NCBI GenBank assembly: GCA_013180625.2
Contig: SNVD02004565.1
Span: 1,612,001-1,676,000, forward strand
Reading direction: 5' to 3'
From: Boswellia sacra
Lineage: Eukaryota; Streptophyta; Magnoliopsida; Sapindales; Burseraceae
Length of the DNA: 64,000 bases
The first letter of the stretch is position 1; the number at the start of each line of letters is the position of its first letter. The notes under the pieces were generated by a model. It saw nothing but the letters and a program-made list of their open reading frames with translations, was not told the origin of the DNA and made no database searches. Made by a program: the position numbers and the translations under genes. This document shows positions 35,725-48,469 of the stretch, in pieces.

Positions 35725-37214
35725 AATTTTTGGTGATTTAGAATATCACTTGCATATATAAATGTACATAAGCGCCACCAAAGCTAGCTTGTCGTATTGT
35801 CTCTGAGTAGACAACCTAATTAAATATTAAAGAAAACGTTGAATTGAGCGCTGGTTGCTTGTCAAGCAAGGACTGAAAAACATGACATGCGACTCCGTCA
35901 TCTGTAGCCACGACCTCTCTTGTCTGTACTTCTTGTCAAAGAAGACTGCCTTAATTTATTACTTTTTTTTTTCTGAACCCAGCATATTTAGACAAGCAGC
36001 CGAACGTCCTTTTCAACAAGATTGAATTAAATTATAATTCGAGCTGCTTCGATCGTTTAGTCAAAAAGCCACGACGATTATGAATCGGGTCCAAATCAAA
36101 TCATATATAATCCAAAATCAGGGTTCGGCTTGATACTTTCCACCAATTATCAGTTGCAACTTGACAGGGGAGGGGATGGAATGGCGTCCACATATACTGC
36201 TGCTTGCATATATACTAACTAGTGCTGAACATATGGTTGATTGATTTAGATCTACTTCTAGATGCATGCCTAAGCTAATTACATTTGGCAATTTCCACTA
36301 GATCACCTAATTATCCATAAAAGAATATTGTAGGATCAGCTTCTATAAATCAACGTTTGGTTCTATAATACTAATTAATGATTTATACAATTATTTAATG
36401 CATTCAGAAGTTCTAAAAAACATTTAAAAAGGATGATCGGATATATTGAAACTCTTATCATGATCAGTTACAACTTACAAATATCAATATGTAGACACCA
36501 ACGGAATAGTTAGCATTTCGCCACTAATATTTACTATAAGTTCTTCATTATATTAATATTTTGATATATTATGCTATACTTGTTTTGTATCCAACTCGCC
36601 TAACGTATACTATTGCCCTCGAAGATATTGATAAAATTAATTATGTCCCGCGATAGCCTGACGGATAGAATAGCACAAGCCACCATTCAGCCTTCACGAA
36701 AAATTGTACTGGCTTTTTTGTTATTGCGTATTCTCAAGCTTCCGTCCTATTGCACTCTCTTATTGAAAGATGAATGTGCCTTCACTCTCCCATCCACGTT
36801 GTAGAAAAGTCTTTCTCCACAACCAATTAATCATCCATACAGTCGATACTAGTTGACTAATGAAACCCCAAAAGCCAGATTCACAAATATATGCATGCTT
36901 CTCTATCACACATTATTGCAGAATCACCGCCCATGAGCGTCACCTTTCACCATCATTGTACAGCGACTGTGCAGTGTGTGCAGTGCATTATTGAAGTCTT
37001 TGTCTAATCGAAAAAGAAAAGATGATTGAGATTTGACCTCAGTCGTCCTGACCTTGGAAAGATAATTCCATATGAATGCAATGACCCACAGCCACGATAG
37101 ACGCAAGGCGACACGTATATTTACGTGATTTCATACAAATCAAGATAACATTAATTTCCACTTACAACAGTAAATTAAAAATCAACAATATGATCTATGA
37201 TCTCTACTCAAGTC
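35725..37214. other. Intergenic spacer between Csl genes D and E (duplicate of 13994-15450)
   Basis: Nearly identical to the B-C spacer. Includes the 5' flank of D and 3' flank of E; no separate gene recognised. Confidence 0.7.
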
Positions 37215-37946
37215 TCAACTGATGGAGCTCCTTCTACACAAATGTACAAAACATAATGCCAAAGCAGCTGATTTGAATATGGTTGACAAGGGAATCCCGT
37301 ATTTTCCTTTCCTGAACAGCCCTTGCACAAATGGCGTGAACGACAACACTACATACACACTACAGAACAATTCACCTAGCCCTGGCCCCTCCCCTTCTTG
37401 CGGTTGCAAACCCAATAACCAAGTAACCAATGCCGTCAGTTGAACCAGCACAACCGTCGTGATTGGAACAAAAACCGGGGACTTGTCAAAGACAAACTTT
37501 TCTTCGTCATCTTCATCAGAAGTGGATTGGCCTTTTTGTGTAACTTCAAAGACTGTCTCCGATAATCCTAGAAGCTTGAGTACCGCGTTTATAAGTCCAA
37601 ACAACCATGCACTCAGTGTGATGATTCTACTCATGCTTTGGTAAACCCACCATGCACGTACTGGGAAACCCGTTCGAATGAATTCTGATAGATTATACAT
37701 ATTGAAGGTCACAAAAGGTGCCAAAAATATATATATCCCTGGTGCCTGGAATGATACAATTAGCATAATTAGTGTAATTGAAAAAAAAAATTCTACATAC
37801 ATAACCAAGTTCTTATAATCTGAAATAGCAAAAAATTATTTGATAAGAGGTTACTACATTATTCATTAACTTTTTTTAATATATTTTTTGTTTTATCTAT
37901 AGTGTGTTATGTCATCAAGTTATATAATTAGTTAGGTTGTATAACT

Positions 37947-37981
<35 letters not shown>

Positions 37982-40406
37982 GGAGTATTAGTCTTAAAAG
38001 AAATAGATCCAAATGTAAAGAGAATTAACACCATTCAAGCTCATCTTGAGGGCACTTTAATTGATCAGTACTGCTCACCTTGGGCAAGAAATTGGAGTTG
38101 GTGATGATGCAATAAGCTGGTAAAACAGCATAGCATAGCTCAGGCATGGAGCGTAAGCCCCATAAAAGAATCCACAAGTAGGCCAAGCATTGCCTAAATT
38201 GGAGCTTGGCAGTGAGGGTGGCTGATATTGGGTTGCTTTTGCAGAAAAGAACTTCGAGCAATCCTGTAGCCCACCTTTTCTGTTGAATTATTGCCGATGG
38301 CCCACCAGGTGGTGCACACCCTAGAAAGGCTGGAGGGTCTGGTGATAGATAGCCTGACCTCCAACCTTCTGATTGGATGACTAACCCTGTAAGGATATCT
38401 TCTGTTGTGGAGCCATATCTCCAGCCCAACTGAAAATGGTTTGGAAGAACAAAAATATAGTTAATATCGTAATATTATTAAACGACATGCAAATAATATG
38501 TATAAGAGGATTTTCAACTCATTGTTTGGACTTAAAATTTGAATATTGACCAATTGTTTCCATTTATATCCGGAGATGCTCCGGAAAAATTGGTGCATTA
38601 ATAATTAGCACTAAAAAGTATGCAGAAACAAGCTGATGAAAATGTTTTGTAACTGCTACTTACATTTTTACCCCAGCTACCACTATAATCATAAGTACAA
38701 CTTGCAACCTGGTAGGCTGCCTCGAGAGATTTTGACAGGTTGCTTGAAAAATCTGGCTCCCCTTTCAAAGCTTGAGCAGCTGATTTGACGAATTCCTCTG
38801 GGTCACCGAATTCTTTTCGTAATTCACTATCAGCTAATTTTTCTGCAAAGGAAGACATTAGAGAAATAGTTACCATATCGTACTATATGATTTCACTTCC
38901 TGAAAAGTTCTGCTGAGTAATTAAGAAGCAGCACATGCAGTAAAGAAGAAAAATGATTTTGAGAGACTTGAGAAGAAACAGTTAATTTGAGAACAACTTT
39001 TCATTTTTCCTTCGTCTTCTAGATCTTCCGGACATAAACCATAGATAACTTTTCGTCTATGAAAACATCCTGAACCTCCATAGAAAGGTCCTTGAATTCC
39101 CGCAATTCCTTTGCCAACATACTACATAACATGGCCAAAACACCCATTAATTATTAGATACAAAGTTTTAGAGTCCCCGAATAGAGCAGGTAAATTTCTT
39201 TGAAAGAAACATGACTCACTTCAGCCAAAAGCAGTAGTTGTTCTGGTCTATCATAGAACATTTGCGGAGTCTGAATGTATCCGCTGTCTCTTTCCTTCTC
39301 GGAGCCAAGCATCAGACACATTGCCTGACGAAAAATTTCTGGGTTGTTGACATACATGTCGCAGTCCACATTAAGCATGAATGGAGCATTTGTCATCAAC
39401 CCGGATACTCTGGTCTATTTTTCATAACAAAATTAAAATTTAATTAATTAATCCATTTAATTTGAAGTTATTGTTTGGCCTAGAGCAACTTACTAGTACG
39501 TTCATGGCTCCTGCTTTATAATGATGTTGATGCTTTTGCCTCTTCTCTCTCGCTATATAAATGATATGGGGTACCCCATCCGAAGAACCCTCTCGGTTCT
39601 CCCATATAATCTACACGATAGCTTACGATATAGTAAGTGCATGTCCACGTTCTTACATAGAGTAAGAAAAAATCAATAGAGTTACCTTGATTATTGTTGG
39701 ATGGTTTCGGATTTCTGTATTGGAGAAAACAGCCAAGTCACCAGTTAGATCAAAGGGACCAGGCTTTTGAGACGCATCTTCTATATTTCTTCTAAGTTTC
39801 TCGTACTCTTCCTGTAAAAAAGATTAAGATAAGTTAATCAATCTTCTATATTTCTAGGAGGCTCTTAATGAAAAGATATGTTAAAATTTTACGAGACTCA
39901 ATGATTGTCTGACAACGTTGAGATTGAAGCACTGATTAAAATAGAAACAAGACACATTAACAGCGAACTTATAATAATTTTTAATCAGATCATTTTTAAG
40001 TTGTATTCGTAACTCTTACTCCTGTTTAATTATAATTTGTTACCTTTATCACATGCCATTCTTGTCGGAACTCCAAAGCATTTGCGCTGGTCGAAGGAGA
40101 CTCGTCTAGGAAGTACCTAAAAGGAGCTCTAACTTGAAGTTTATACTTCTTACAAAATGGAATCCAAAGCTTTGCAAACTTAGATGCTTCAACGAGAGAA
40201 TAGAAGACAAGGGGTGAGCAGCCATCATCAGAGACATAGCAAGCTAGTTTGTTGGCAGGATAATCAACTGCCAACAAGGAAAGCACAGTGTTTACAGTGA
40301 GTATAGGTGGTTCTAGCACAGGGTCAGCCGTTGTCACAAACATGTCCACTCGAGGAAGCTCCGTTTCCGGCACCCTGTTGAGTTGAAATACATATACATA
40401 TACATA

Positions 40407-40444
<38 letters not shown>

Positions 40445-40784
40445 ACAAAAATAAATAAAACTTTGCAATAATAATAAAATTAACACTTATAGACAGAAAT
40501 GATGAACTTTTTATAATTAATTACTACCTTTGGTGGAGGCGTTCTGGGAATGGTTTGAATAACATAGGTGTCCATCTGGTGGCAATGATAAGAACCCAGT
40601 TGAAGGTGAACCATGACTCGCACAGAAAAGCCAGAAACCAAGCAAGTCCGTGATGGCTGAGAGAGAGAAGACGATAGACGAGGAGACAAAAGAGAAGGAA
40701 CAAGATTGTAACATCCATGGCTCTTTGGGTAGTGTTTTTAAGATGAACTTTTTCGTACAGGGGAAGAGAGAATTGATTGGCCAT
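37215..40784 (-). CDS. Cellulose synthase-like protein, CslB/CslH clade (gene E, intact)
   Basis: Nine exons: 40528-40784, 40044-40374, 39686-39811, 39494-39610, 39220-39414, 38998-39121, 38664-38842, 38079-38429, 37215-37745, giving 736 aa with consistent phases and GT-AG borders. It is the duplicate of gene C, with identical exon lengths except that the C-terminus ends RRSSIS, two residues shorter than C's [20 protein letters not shown] and QQKRW are all present, with two N-terminal and several C-terminal membrane helices. Replacements against C include Gln-Arg for Gln-Trp at the exon 1/2 join and Ala-Glu for His-Glu at the end of exon 5. Introns 1 and 8 carry expanded TA microsatellites absent or short in C. 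The promoter TATA position is altered (TGTAAATA). Coding integrity suggests function; expression may differ from C. Confidence 0.92.
37949..37981. repeat. TA microsatellite in intron 8 of gene E
   Basis: TATA(C)ATATATAT tract, much longer than at the same site of gene C (about 16192-16204). Simple repeat. Confidence 0.85.
40386..40443. repeat. TA microsatellite in intron 1 of gene E
   Basis: Alternating TA/CATATA tract just upstream (transcriptionally) of the exon 2 acceptor. Gene C has only a short CATATATATA here. Confidence 0.85.
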
Positions 40785-42157
40785 GGAGATGAAAATTAAT
40801 CAATGATGAAGGAAAAGAAAACTGTTGTAGCTTGCAAATGCTCGCAGCCTATGTATGTTTAACAATATTGACGTCGTTCAGGCTAAGCGAGCTTATTTAC
40901 AGTGGCTAACAAAAATTTAGTGGAAAATTCGAAGTTGCAATGTTCGGCACCACTTATTTTATTAATTAATATTTTTTAAATAATACTTGTAGACATAGAT
41001 TCGACATTATATACTTAATTCTCTGATAATAACAAAATGTGCAATGTGCATGTATGACAAATATTGCGTGCGGTGATGAAAGTACCTATCCATAGTGCAC
41101 TTCGAGGACCGACTGAGCGAATGATTTGAATTTGGTTGATTTCATGTCCTTTGTTTTCCTTGCAAATGGGAAAGATATCCTAGCTGTCAGTAACTCAACG
41201 TTGAGAACTGATCCACAAAAATGGTATTCATAATTATATATATACGTCTAGATAATGACAACACACAAGCGATGACAGGACAAAGAAAGCAATAGTGATG
41301 AGCCTAATTTTGTTAATATTTTATGAAGAATCTTATGTAAATCAAACATTTTATTAATTTTGATTTTAATAGGAGGATTAGTTCCTTTTGGAAATAATCA
41401 ACCTGCCTTTTAACGTGTATGATATTCAATTTCATGCTTCATCGTAAAAACAAGACGTACACGGCTGCCAGTTAATGCATTTCTATTAATTCATTAATTA
41501 TTATCAAATGCTCATTGGTAGATTTATTAATTCTTTTGCATGTCAAAATGATTTATTTAAATATAAAATTAATGTTAAACTCACGCCTATTAGTTTAAAC
41601 TTTTAGTAAAGTAACAAACTTAATATGATATCAAAACCCTTTGACCCAACAGTTTAAACCTACAAAGATTGTGAAGTTTAAGTTTTGAAGCAAAATAACA
41701 AACTTAACATAGCTAATTAATTTACATAAACCATATTTGAAATTAGTTATCATTATTATCTTAATAATATTACACCGCAAATGCCAATATGACGTCCTTT
41801 TTATTAACATAAATATAGAAATTTTTTATTATTACTTTTGAGGCCAAATTGTGAAAAAGCTTATGGAGTAGCGCCAATCTCGTGGAGTCCAAAGAGGCAA
41901 CGTCTCGAATCTCTCGATAGGCCACGCCGTTTGAGGACCACTTTCTCGAATGCTGACACCCACAGCTTACCAGGAAAGAGATTGAACGTAATCTATCAAC
42001 ATTTCTGGACATTATAATATAGCACATTATCAACTTTTCTTGTTGTCAGTATTTTTTTCTTATTATATTATAATATAGCACATTATCGGAAAGGCAGAGA
42101 TTACAACTAATGAAACGTTTTGTGAGCTCCCGAACTGTCAATGGGCATTTTTGTAAT
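40785..42157. repeat. 5' flank of gene E and second copy of the duplicated flank
   Basis: 40785-41055 matches the C promoter (18978-19249). 41056-42157 matches 27371-28504. Being uninterrupted, it serves as the empty-site reference for the 8.1-kb insertion. It contains the degenerate exon-like fragment (about 41830-42010) related to 3210-3390. Gene E's altered TATA position is 40894-40901. Confidence 0.8.
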
Positions 42158-42912
42158 CAGGATGCTAAGATATCTTGACAGTTTGGTTAATTCAAGCAAT
42201 TCCAAAAACGCCAATTAAGCGTCCATGATGTTGACTTGCAGCTTCCGGCGCTTCCTTTATGAAACCCAAGAAAAAATTTTAGACGGAAAGATTACAGAAC
42301 TGATGCTGCAGCTTCCAGCGCTTCCTTTATGAAACCAGAGTTAAATTTTAGATGGGTAGATTGCAGAATTAAATAGGAGAAAGGAAAGAATGGCTTCACT
42401 TGTTTTGGCATAATTCGGAGATGATATCTTGACAATTTGATTATAGAATAATACTATTCATCCTAATTTGTATCACAAACAAATTATATATAACTAGTAG
42501 TAGATTGTATTTGCATCATAAATAAAATATATATAAATAATATTAAATTATCAAGTGAATACTATGATGATATAATAAACTATGAAATAGTTTTAAATAT
42601 GTTATTTCATTTAAGATGCGTGATTTGAAAAATTTTATTTATTTTCTATCGAGATATATATTTATAATGTCATAATATATATGAAAGCATTGTTTGCTTA
42701 ATATTATATAGAGATTAAAACCTACAAATTTAAGATTTTAGGTTTTGTTTTTGAAATTTCCTCAACTTTTGCTTTACAGATTTTATTTGTCAAGAAAAAA
42801 AAAGAAATTACTGTGATTTAAGAATCAGAAGGGAAAGGCATAATAAAGTGGACGAATGTATTGACGACTCGTTAGTAATGGTACTCTGTTGAATTGTAGT
42901 TGCGTGTCAGAG
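42158..42912. repeat. AT-rich intergenic DNA with a 70-bp tandem duplication
   Basis: A ~70-bp unit containing GCAGCTTCC, then GCGCTTCCTTTATGAAACC, is repeated at 42238-42307 and 42308-42377 with several differences. The rest is AT-rich and unrecognised up to the Copia insertion. Confidence 0.7.
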
Positions 42913-43137
42913 TGTTGGCGCAAAAGAAATCAATTACAGAGGTTATTAGTTGCAGAGGTTAATAGAGTCAATTTACAATAATGTACAAGTCAGCAAGAGA
43001 GTCAGCAAGAGTTAGTTATAAAAGTGCCATGTCAGCAAGGTTGTTAAAAAGGTTCTGTATATAAACACAGGTCTCGTGTTTACAATGTTAATCAATGAAT
43101 GAAAAGAAAATCTTGATCAGTTTACATAACTCTTTCA
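42913..43137 (+). repeat. 5' LTR of the Copia element
   Basis: 225 bp, TG...CA ends, 224/225 identical to the 3' LTR. Contains TGTATATAAACACAGG, a likely TATA promoter for the element. Confidence 0.95.
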
Positions 43138-43152
43138 TGGTATCAGAGCCTT

Positions 43153-46100
43153 ATGGCTAACCAAACACAAAATTTTCCTGGAAACTCAAATTTTCCAAGA
43201 AACACTCACAACCATACAAACACAGATCCACTGCATCATGAAGGCAGTGCTGCCAGCTCAACTCAAAATCAAGAAACAACAAACTCAACATCCATGCCTC
43301 TGATTAATCTTCCTTCCACTCTTCCATCTCTCTCGATCAAGCTTCACCGTGGAAACTATGGCTACTGGAGATCCCAAGTGCTGCCAACACTGGAAGCCTA
43401 CGATCTGGAAGGCTACATAAATGGAGATAAGCAATGTCCTTCTCATTTTGCAAATCTCAATTCAGTTACAAATAATATTGATACTGTTAATCAATCCAAT
43501 TCTGAGTTCTTAATCTGGAAAAGAATTGACAAATTCATACTCAGTTGGTTGCTATCCTCAATTACAGAATCCATGTTTGGTTATGTTGTCCGCTGTCATT
43601 CTTCATTTCACCTCTGGAACACACTGGAAAAACTGTTTTATACTGAATCCAGAGCACGTTCTATGCATCTTAAACATGAGTTGCAAACTACAAAAAAGGG
43701 ATCCATGTCAATAGCTGATTACTTTCTTAAAATGAAAGGAATTGCTGTCACATTGTTTGCAATTGGATCTGAAATCAAAGATTCAGATCTGTTACTGCAT
43801 GTTTTAGATGGTTTGGGACCTGAATTCGATGCTATAGTAGTGAACATTAATTCCAAATTAGGAAACATATCACTAGAAGAAGTACAATACCAACTACAGA
43901 GTTATGAACTGAGGCTTGCTCAGCACCACACAGCTAACACAATTTCCAGTGATCATAGTGCATTGTTAGCTAGAAACATAGGATCATCTTAGAATTATGG
44001 TTCTAGTTCTCAAAATTTTAAGCAGTCCTATCAGAACTTTCGAGGCAGAGGCAGAGGAAGACCATCAGGTGGTAGAACTTTCAGTAGAGGCAATGGTCGA
44101 GTAGTATGTCAACTGTGTGGGAAAACAGGCCATATTGCCTTAAAATGCTACCATCGTTTTGATATAAGCTTTCAGGGTCCTCCAACCAACAATAATGCAT
44201 CAGGAAATGTATCAAACAATGCTGCTCAGTATACAAATCAGGCCAACTCTCAAGCATATGTGGCCTCAAATGCTGCAATCCAAAACAATGTCACTGATCC
44301 TTCCTGGTATTTGGACACTGGAGCCACTAACCACATCACATCCAATCTCAACAATCTGACTATAAAAGAGGAGTACCAAGGTTCAGAGAGAATTCAAGTG
44401 GGAAATGGTAATTTCATTCCCATCCTACACATTGGTTATGCAGTTATTAGCACCACTGATCATAATCAAGTTCTGAAATTAAAAAAGGTTCTGCATGCAC
44501 CCTTTATAACAAAGAATTTAATGAGTATTTCCAAATTGATTCAAGATAATTCAGTAATGGTAGAGTTTCATTCCTCTGTTTGCTATGTAAAGGACAAGGT
44601 CACACAAATCATCCTATTGGAGGGACATCTTGATCATGGACTATATAAAGTCACTCCCAAGCTGCAGACAATTACAAAATTCTCAGAAGCTCCAGCAAAC
44701 TTTAACTGCTTGAAGACCTCACATAACAGTCCCATGTCCTTATTTTCATGTACAACAAATAAATGTTCTCTGCAACAATCCATTCCAGCTGAAGTACTGT
44801 AGCACCAGAGATTAGGACATCCTGGTAGTTCAGTGTTATTTCAGTTTGCCAAACAAACTGGCTATTTTACATGTTCTGGCAATAAAGTGTTGGTATGTGA
44901 TTCATGTAAACTTGGAAAACAATGCAACTCTCATTATCCAGCTTCTTCATCCACTGTCTCTGGCCCACTTGAAATTGTATCTGCTGATGTGTGGGGACCA
45001 GCTCCTGTCATGTCCATAGATGGATATAGATATTACCTTCTATTTGTTGATCACTATAGCAGGTACTGCTGGATCTATCCCATGCATACCAAAGGTGAAG
45101 TTTCCAGCATTTTTCCAACATTCTTACAGCTAGTAGAAGGGCAATTCAATACAAAACTGAAATGCTTATAGATAGATTGGGGAGGAGAGTTCAGCCCTCT
45201 TGCATCATTTCTCCATAAAATTGGCATTGTATTCAGACATCCCTGTCCTCATGCCCATCAACAAAATGGAAAAATAGAAAGGAAGCATAGGACAGTAGTG
45301 GAAATAGGCTTAACTTTACTGGCTCAAAGCTCCCTACCTCTTAGTTTCTGGTGGCATGCATTCCACACTGCCACATTCCTACTCAATCGATTGCCAACTC
45401 CGGTTTTATCACAAGCTTCACCATTTTAGAAAATTTTCAAACAAAAACCAGATGTCAGTATGATAAGAGTGTTTGGATGTGCATGCTTTCCACATCTCAG
45501 AGCCTATAATCATCACAAATTTGCCTTTCACACTACAAAATGTGTGTTTATAGGCTACAGCAGCAAACACAAAGGCTATCTGTGTCTGCATCCATCCGGC
45601 AGAATATATATATCAAAAAGTGTCTCTTTTCATGAGACAGAATTCCCTTTTACAGCTGAACAATTTCTCCAAACCAATGCTGAATTCACATCACCAGTCA
45701 GAGTTGAAAATTCTACATGGTGGCTACCACATATTGCAAACCACTTATCTCATCCCACTGAATCAGCAACTCCTACAACAAGTAAAAGACACTCTATTAT
45801 ATCCACTCCAACTGAACAACAATCAGCTGATCACAACCAACAAAACACTGGTTTCTCTCCAGTTTCTGAAACACCCTCCAGGTCACCTTCTCAACACTCT
45901 TTATCAGATACCTCTTCAAATTTAAATTCCTCATCACCTAAGTTAAATACTGTAGCTCCTCCAATTAGTACTCATCCAATGATAACTAGAGCTAAAGCAG
46001 GAATTTTTAAACCAAAAGCATATTCCATTGATAGTCTCACAGAAACTGAACCCTCATCAGTGGCTCAAGCCCTTGCTAATAATCAGTGGAAAAAGGCCAT

Positions 46101-47577
46101 GAAAGCAGAATACAATGCTCTCATGGCAAATCAAACCTGGACATTAGTCAAACCAGAAGAGGCATCACATGTGGTTGACTGTAAATGGATTTTTCGAATC
46201 AAGTACAATGCAGATAACACTATACAGAGATATAAAGCCAGATTAGTAGCCAAAGGATTTCAACAAGAACCTGGAATTGATTACTCTGAAACTTTCAGCC
46301 CAGTGATCAAACCATCAACCATCCGAGTAGTGTTCTCCCTTGCTGTCACATTCAGCTGGTCCATTCAACACATTGACATCAACAATGCCTTTCTAAATGG
46401 TGATCTCCAAGAAACAGTATTCATGCATCAATCAGAAGGATTTGTCAACTCAAACAATCTAGGTTATGTTTGCAAATTGCATAAATCACTTTATGGTTTA
46501 AAACAGGCACCTAGAGCTTGGTTTGATAAGCTCAAAGGTGCACTAATTCAGTGGGGATTTCAAATGTCCAGAGCTAATACAAGCTTATTTGTCTATAAGA
46601 ATCAAGATAAAATTACACTACTACTAGTCTATGTGGATGACATACTGGTGACAGGAAGTGATCATCATCAACTTCAGCAAGTTATTAATGACTTAAACAA
46701 ACATTTTTCACTCAAAACATTGGGTGAAGTTCACTACTTCCTTGGATTCGAAGTATACAGACAGAAAAATACTATACTGTTGTCACAAAAGAAATATGCA
46801 GAGGATTTACTAAGAAAATGCAATATGCTGGAGGCCAAACACACTCAAACACCTATGATCACAAATCAGAAATTATCATCCACTGACAGTGATCGATTTG
46901 AACAGCCAACTACATTTAGAAGCATAGTGGGAGGCCTGCAATATCTATCAATGTCCAGACCTGACATTTCATTTGCTGTCAACAAACTCAGTCAATTTCT
47001 TCAGTCACCAACACAGGCACAATGGCAAGCCTGCAAACGGATATTAAGATATGTGAAAGGGACTGCTGATTATTGTCTCTTATATAAGCCTATGAATAAA
47101 ATTGATCTAGTTGCATTCAGTGATGCAGACTGGGCAAGTTCAGTAGATGACAGGAGATCAACATCAGGCTGCTGTGTATATTTTGGAGGCAATCTAGTCT
47201 ACTGGTCAGCCAAAAAGCAAAAAGTTGTAGCCAGATCATCTACAGAAGCAGAATATAGAAGTCTGGCACAAGCAGCAGCCGAAATTCTGTGGCTGCAAAG
47301 TTTGATGAATGAACTTGAATCAAACTAAGTGGAGTTCCTGTAATTTGGTGTGATAACAAAGGAGTTGAATCACTTGCAGCAAATCCAGTCTTCCATGCAA
47401 GGACCAAACACATTGAAATTGATCTTCATTTTATCAGAGAAAAAGTAATGTCTGGACAACTGGAAGTCAGGCACATCTCTACTGAATATCAAACAGATGA
47501 TATACTAACTAAACCATTATCAGGAGTTAGATTTCAGATTCTCAGGGAGAAGCTTGGCATTGCTTCACGGAAGAGTT
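43153..47577 (+). pseudogene. Copia gag-pol polyprotein with in-frame stops and a frameshift
   Basis: One frame from the ATG at 43153 carries gag (LHRGNYGYWRSQVLPTLEAY), a zinc knuckle (CQLCGKTGHIALKC, 44107-44148), a protease site (DTGA, 44314-44325), integrase (GHPG, WGGEF, HQQNGKIERKHR), reverse transcriptase (YVDDILVTG near 46630) and RNase H (DADWASS, STEAEYRSLA). It is interrupted by TAG at 43990, 44800, 45169 and 45427. At the end a one-base shift near 47325 moves the C-terminus (VIWCDNKGVES, then HARTKHIEIDLHFIREKV) into another frame. From family alignments, 44800 should be a Trp (TGG), and 45169 probably a Gln. Apart from these lesions the protein is well conserved, so decay is recent. 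Confidence 0.92.
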
Positions 47578-47656
47578 ACTTGAAAAAAAAAAACAACAAA
47601 GTATAGTTGACTCCAATTCTCCTGAGTAGAAACTCCCAGTTCGAATTGAGGGGGAG

Positions 47657-47881
47657 TGTTGGCGCAAAAGAAATCAATTACAGAGGTTATTAGTTGCAGA
47701 GGTTAATAGAGTCAATTTACAATAATGTACAAGTCAGCAAGAGAGTCAGCAAGAGTTAGTTATAAAAGTGCCATGTCAGCAAGGTTGTTAAAAAGGTTCT
47801 GTATATAAACACAGGTCTCGTGTTTACAATGTTAATCAATGAATGAAAAGAAAATCTTGATCAGTTTACATAATTCTTTCA
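47657..47881 (+). repeat. 3' LTR of the Copia element
   Basis: 225 bp, directly after the purine tract; one mismatch to the 5' LTR. Confidence 0.95.
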
Positions 47882-48469
47882 AAGAGTAGCAAATGGTTGT
47901 TTTTTAGTAAAATCTCGTGACCCACTTTGTATAGGAAGAGTCGATTGAGAGCCCTAGCCAGAAAGAGAAAGAAAGGCTGGCCGTTTTCAAATGGATTGTT
48001 GTTTGTCCAAGAATCAAACACAACCATCACAGTTGCAGAAGTGAACAGGAGTACATTTTAGCCAAGTATTAAAAATGACAATCAAAGACCTAAAGTGAAG
48101 TAGGGCAAGTTTTGTCTGTTGAAGCTAATTAACCTTTAACGAGCCAGTGGAGAGTGGACCAACAATCTTCTCTATGAGGGTGGCCACAGTGAGATTCATT
48201 TTTTAAACGGTCAAGACTAACTGAGAACTTTTCTAAAAGCTCTTCATATATGGGATCAAAGCTATGACATTTTTTAAATAACACTAAGGGAATTCGATCC
48301 TGCAACCGTTTGATCGTAACGGTTCTGATATCATATTAAGTTTATCATTTTTCTAAAAAATTAAATTTATAAATACAGGCAAAGATTTTCTCATAGTAAG
48401 AACATCAAGATTGAATTGTTAAGCAAACGTGTGAACACAACGCAAAACGTTCTGCTTCGACATTGAGTT
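47882..48469. other. Intergenic between Copia element and PPR gene
   Basis: No gene seen. Contains the 3' flank of the PPR gene. Around 48290-48340 is a phrase (GATCGTAACGGTTCTGATATCATATT) that weakly resembles a primer-binding-site region, but no element could be built around it. Confidence 0.4.

Larger units (their letters stand above)
42913..47881 (+). mobile_element. Full-length Ty1/Copia retrotransposon, coding-defective
   Basis: LTRs at 42913-43137 and 47657-47881, each 225 bp, starting TGTTGG and ending TTTCA, with a single difference near the 3' end (C against T). Primer-binding site TGGTATCAGAG at 43138-43148; purine tract GAGGGGGAG at 47648-47656. The target duplication is imperfect (CAGAG left, AAGAG right). 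The internal region has the Copia order gag, protease, integrase, reverse transcriptase, RNase H. Near-identical LTRs mean a recent insertion, yet the polyprotein is interrupted five times. Confidence 0.95.

Noticed and set aside
43153..47328. Four in-frame TAG codons considered as programmed readthrough or recoding
   Set aside because: One falls at a conserved Trp and another at a probable Gln position, and a separate frameshift exists; decay is simpler than recoding.
48290..48345. Possible tRNA-primer-like phrase near GGTTCTGATATCATATT
   Set aside because: No LTR or internal region could be found around it, so no element is claimed.
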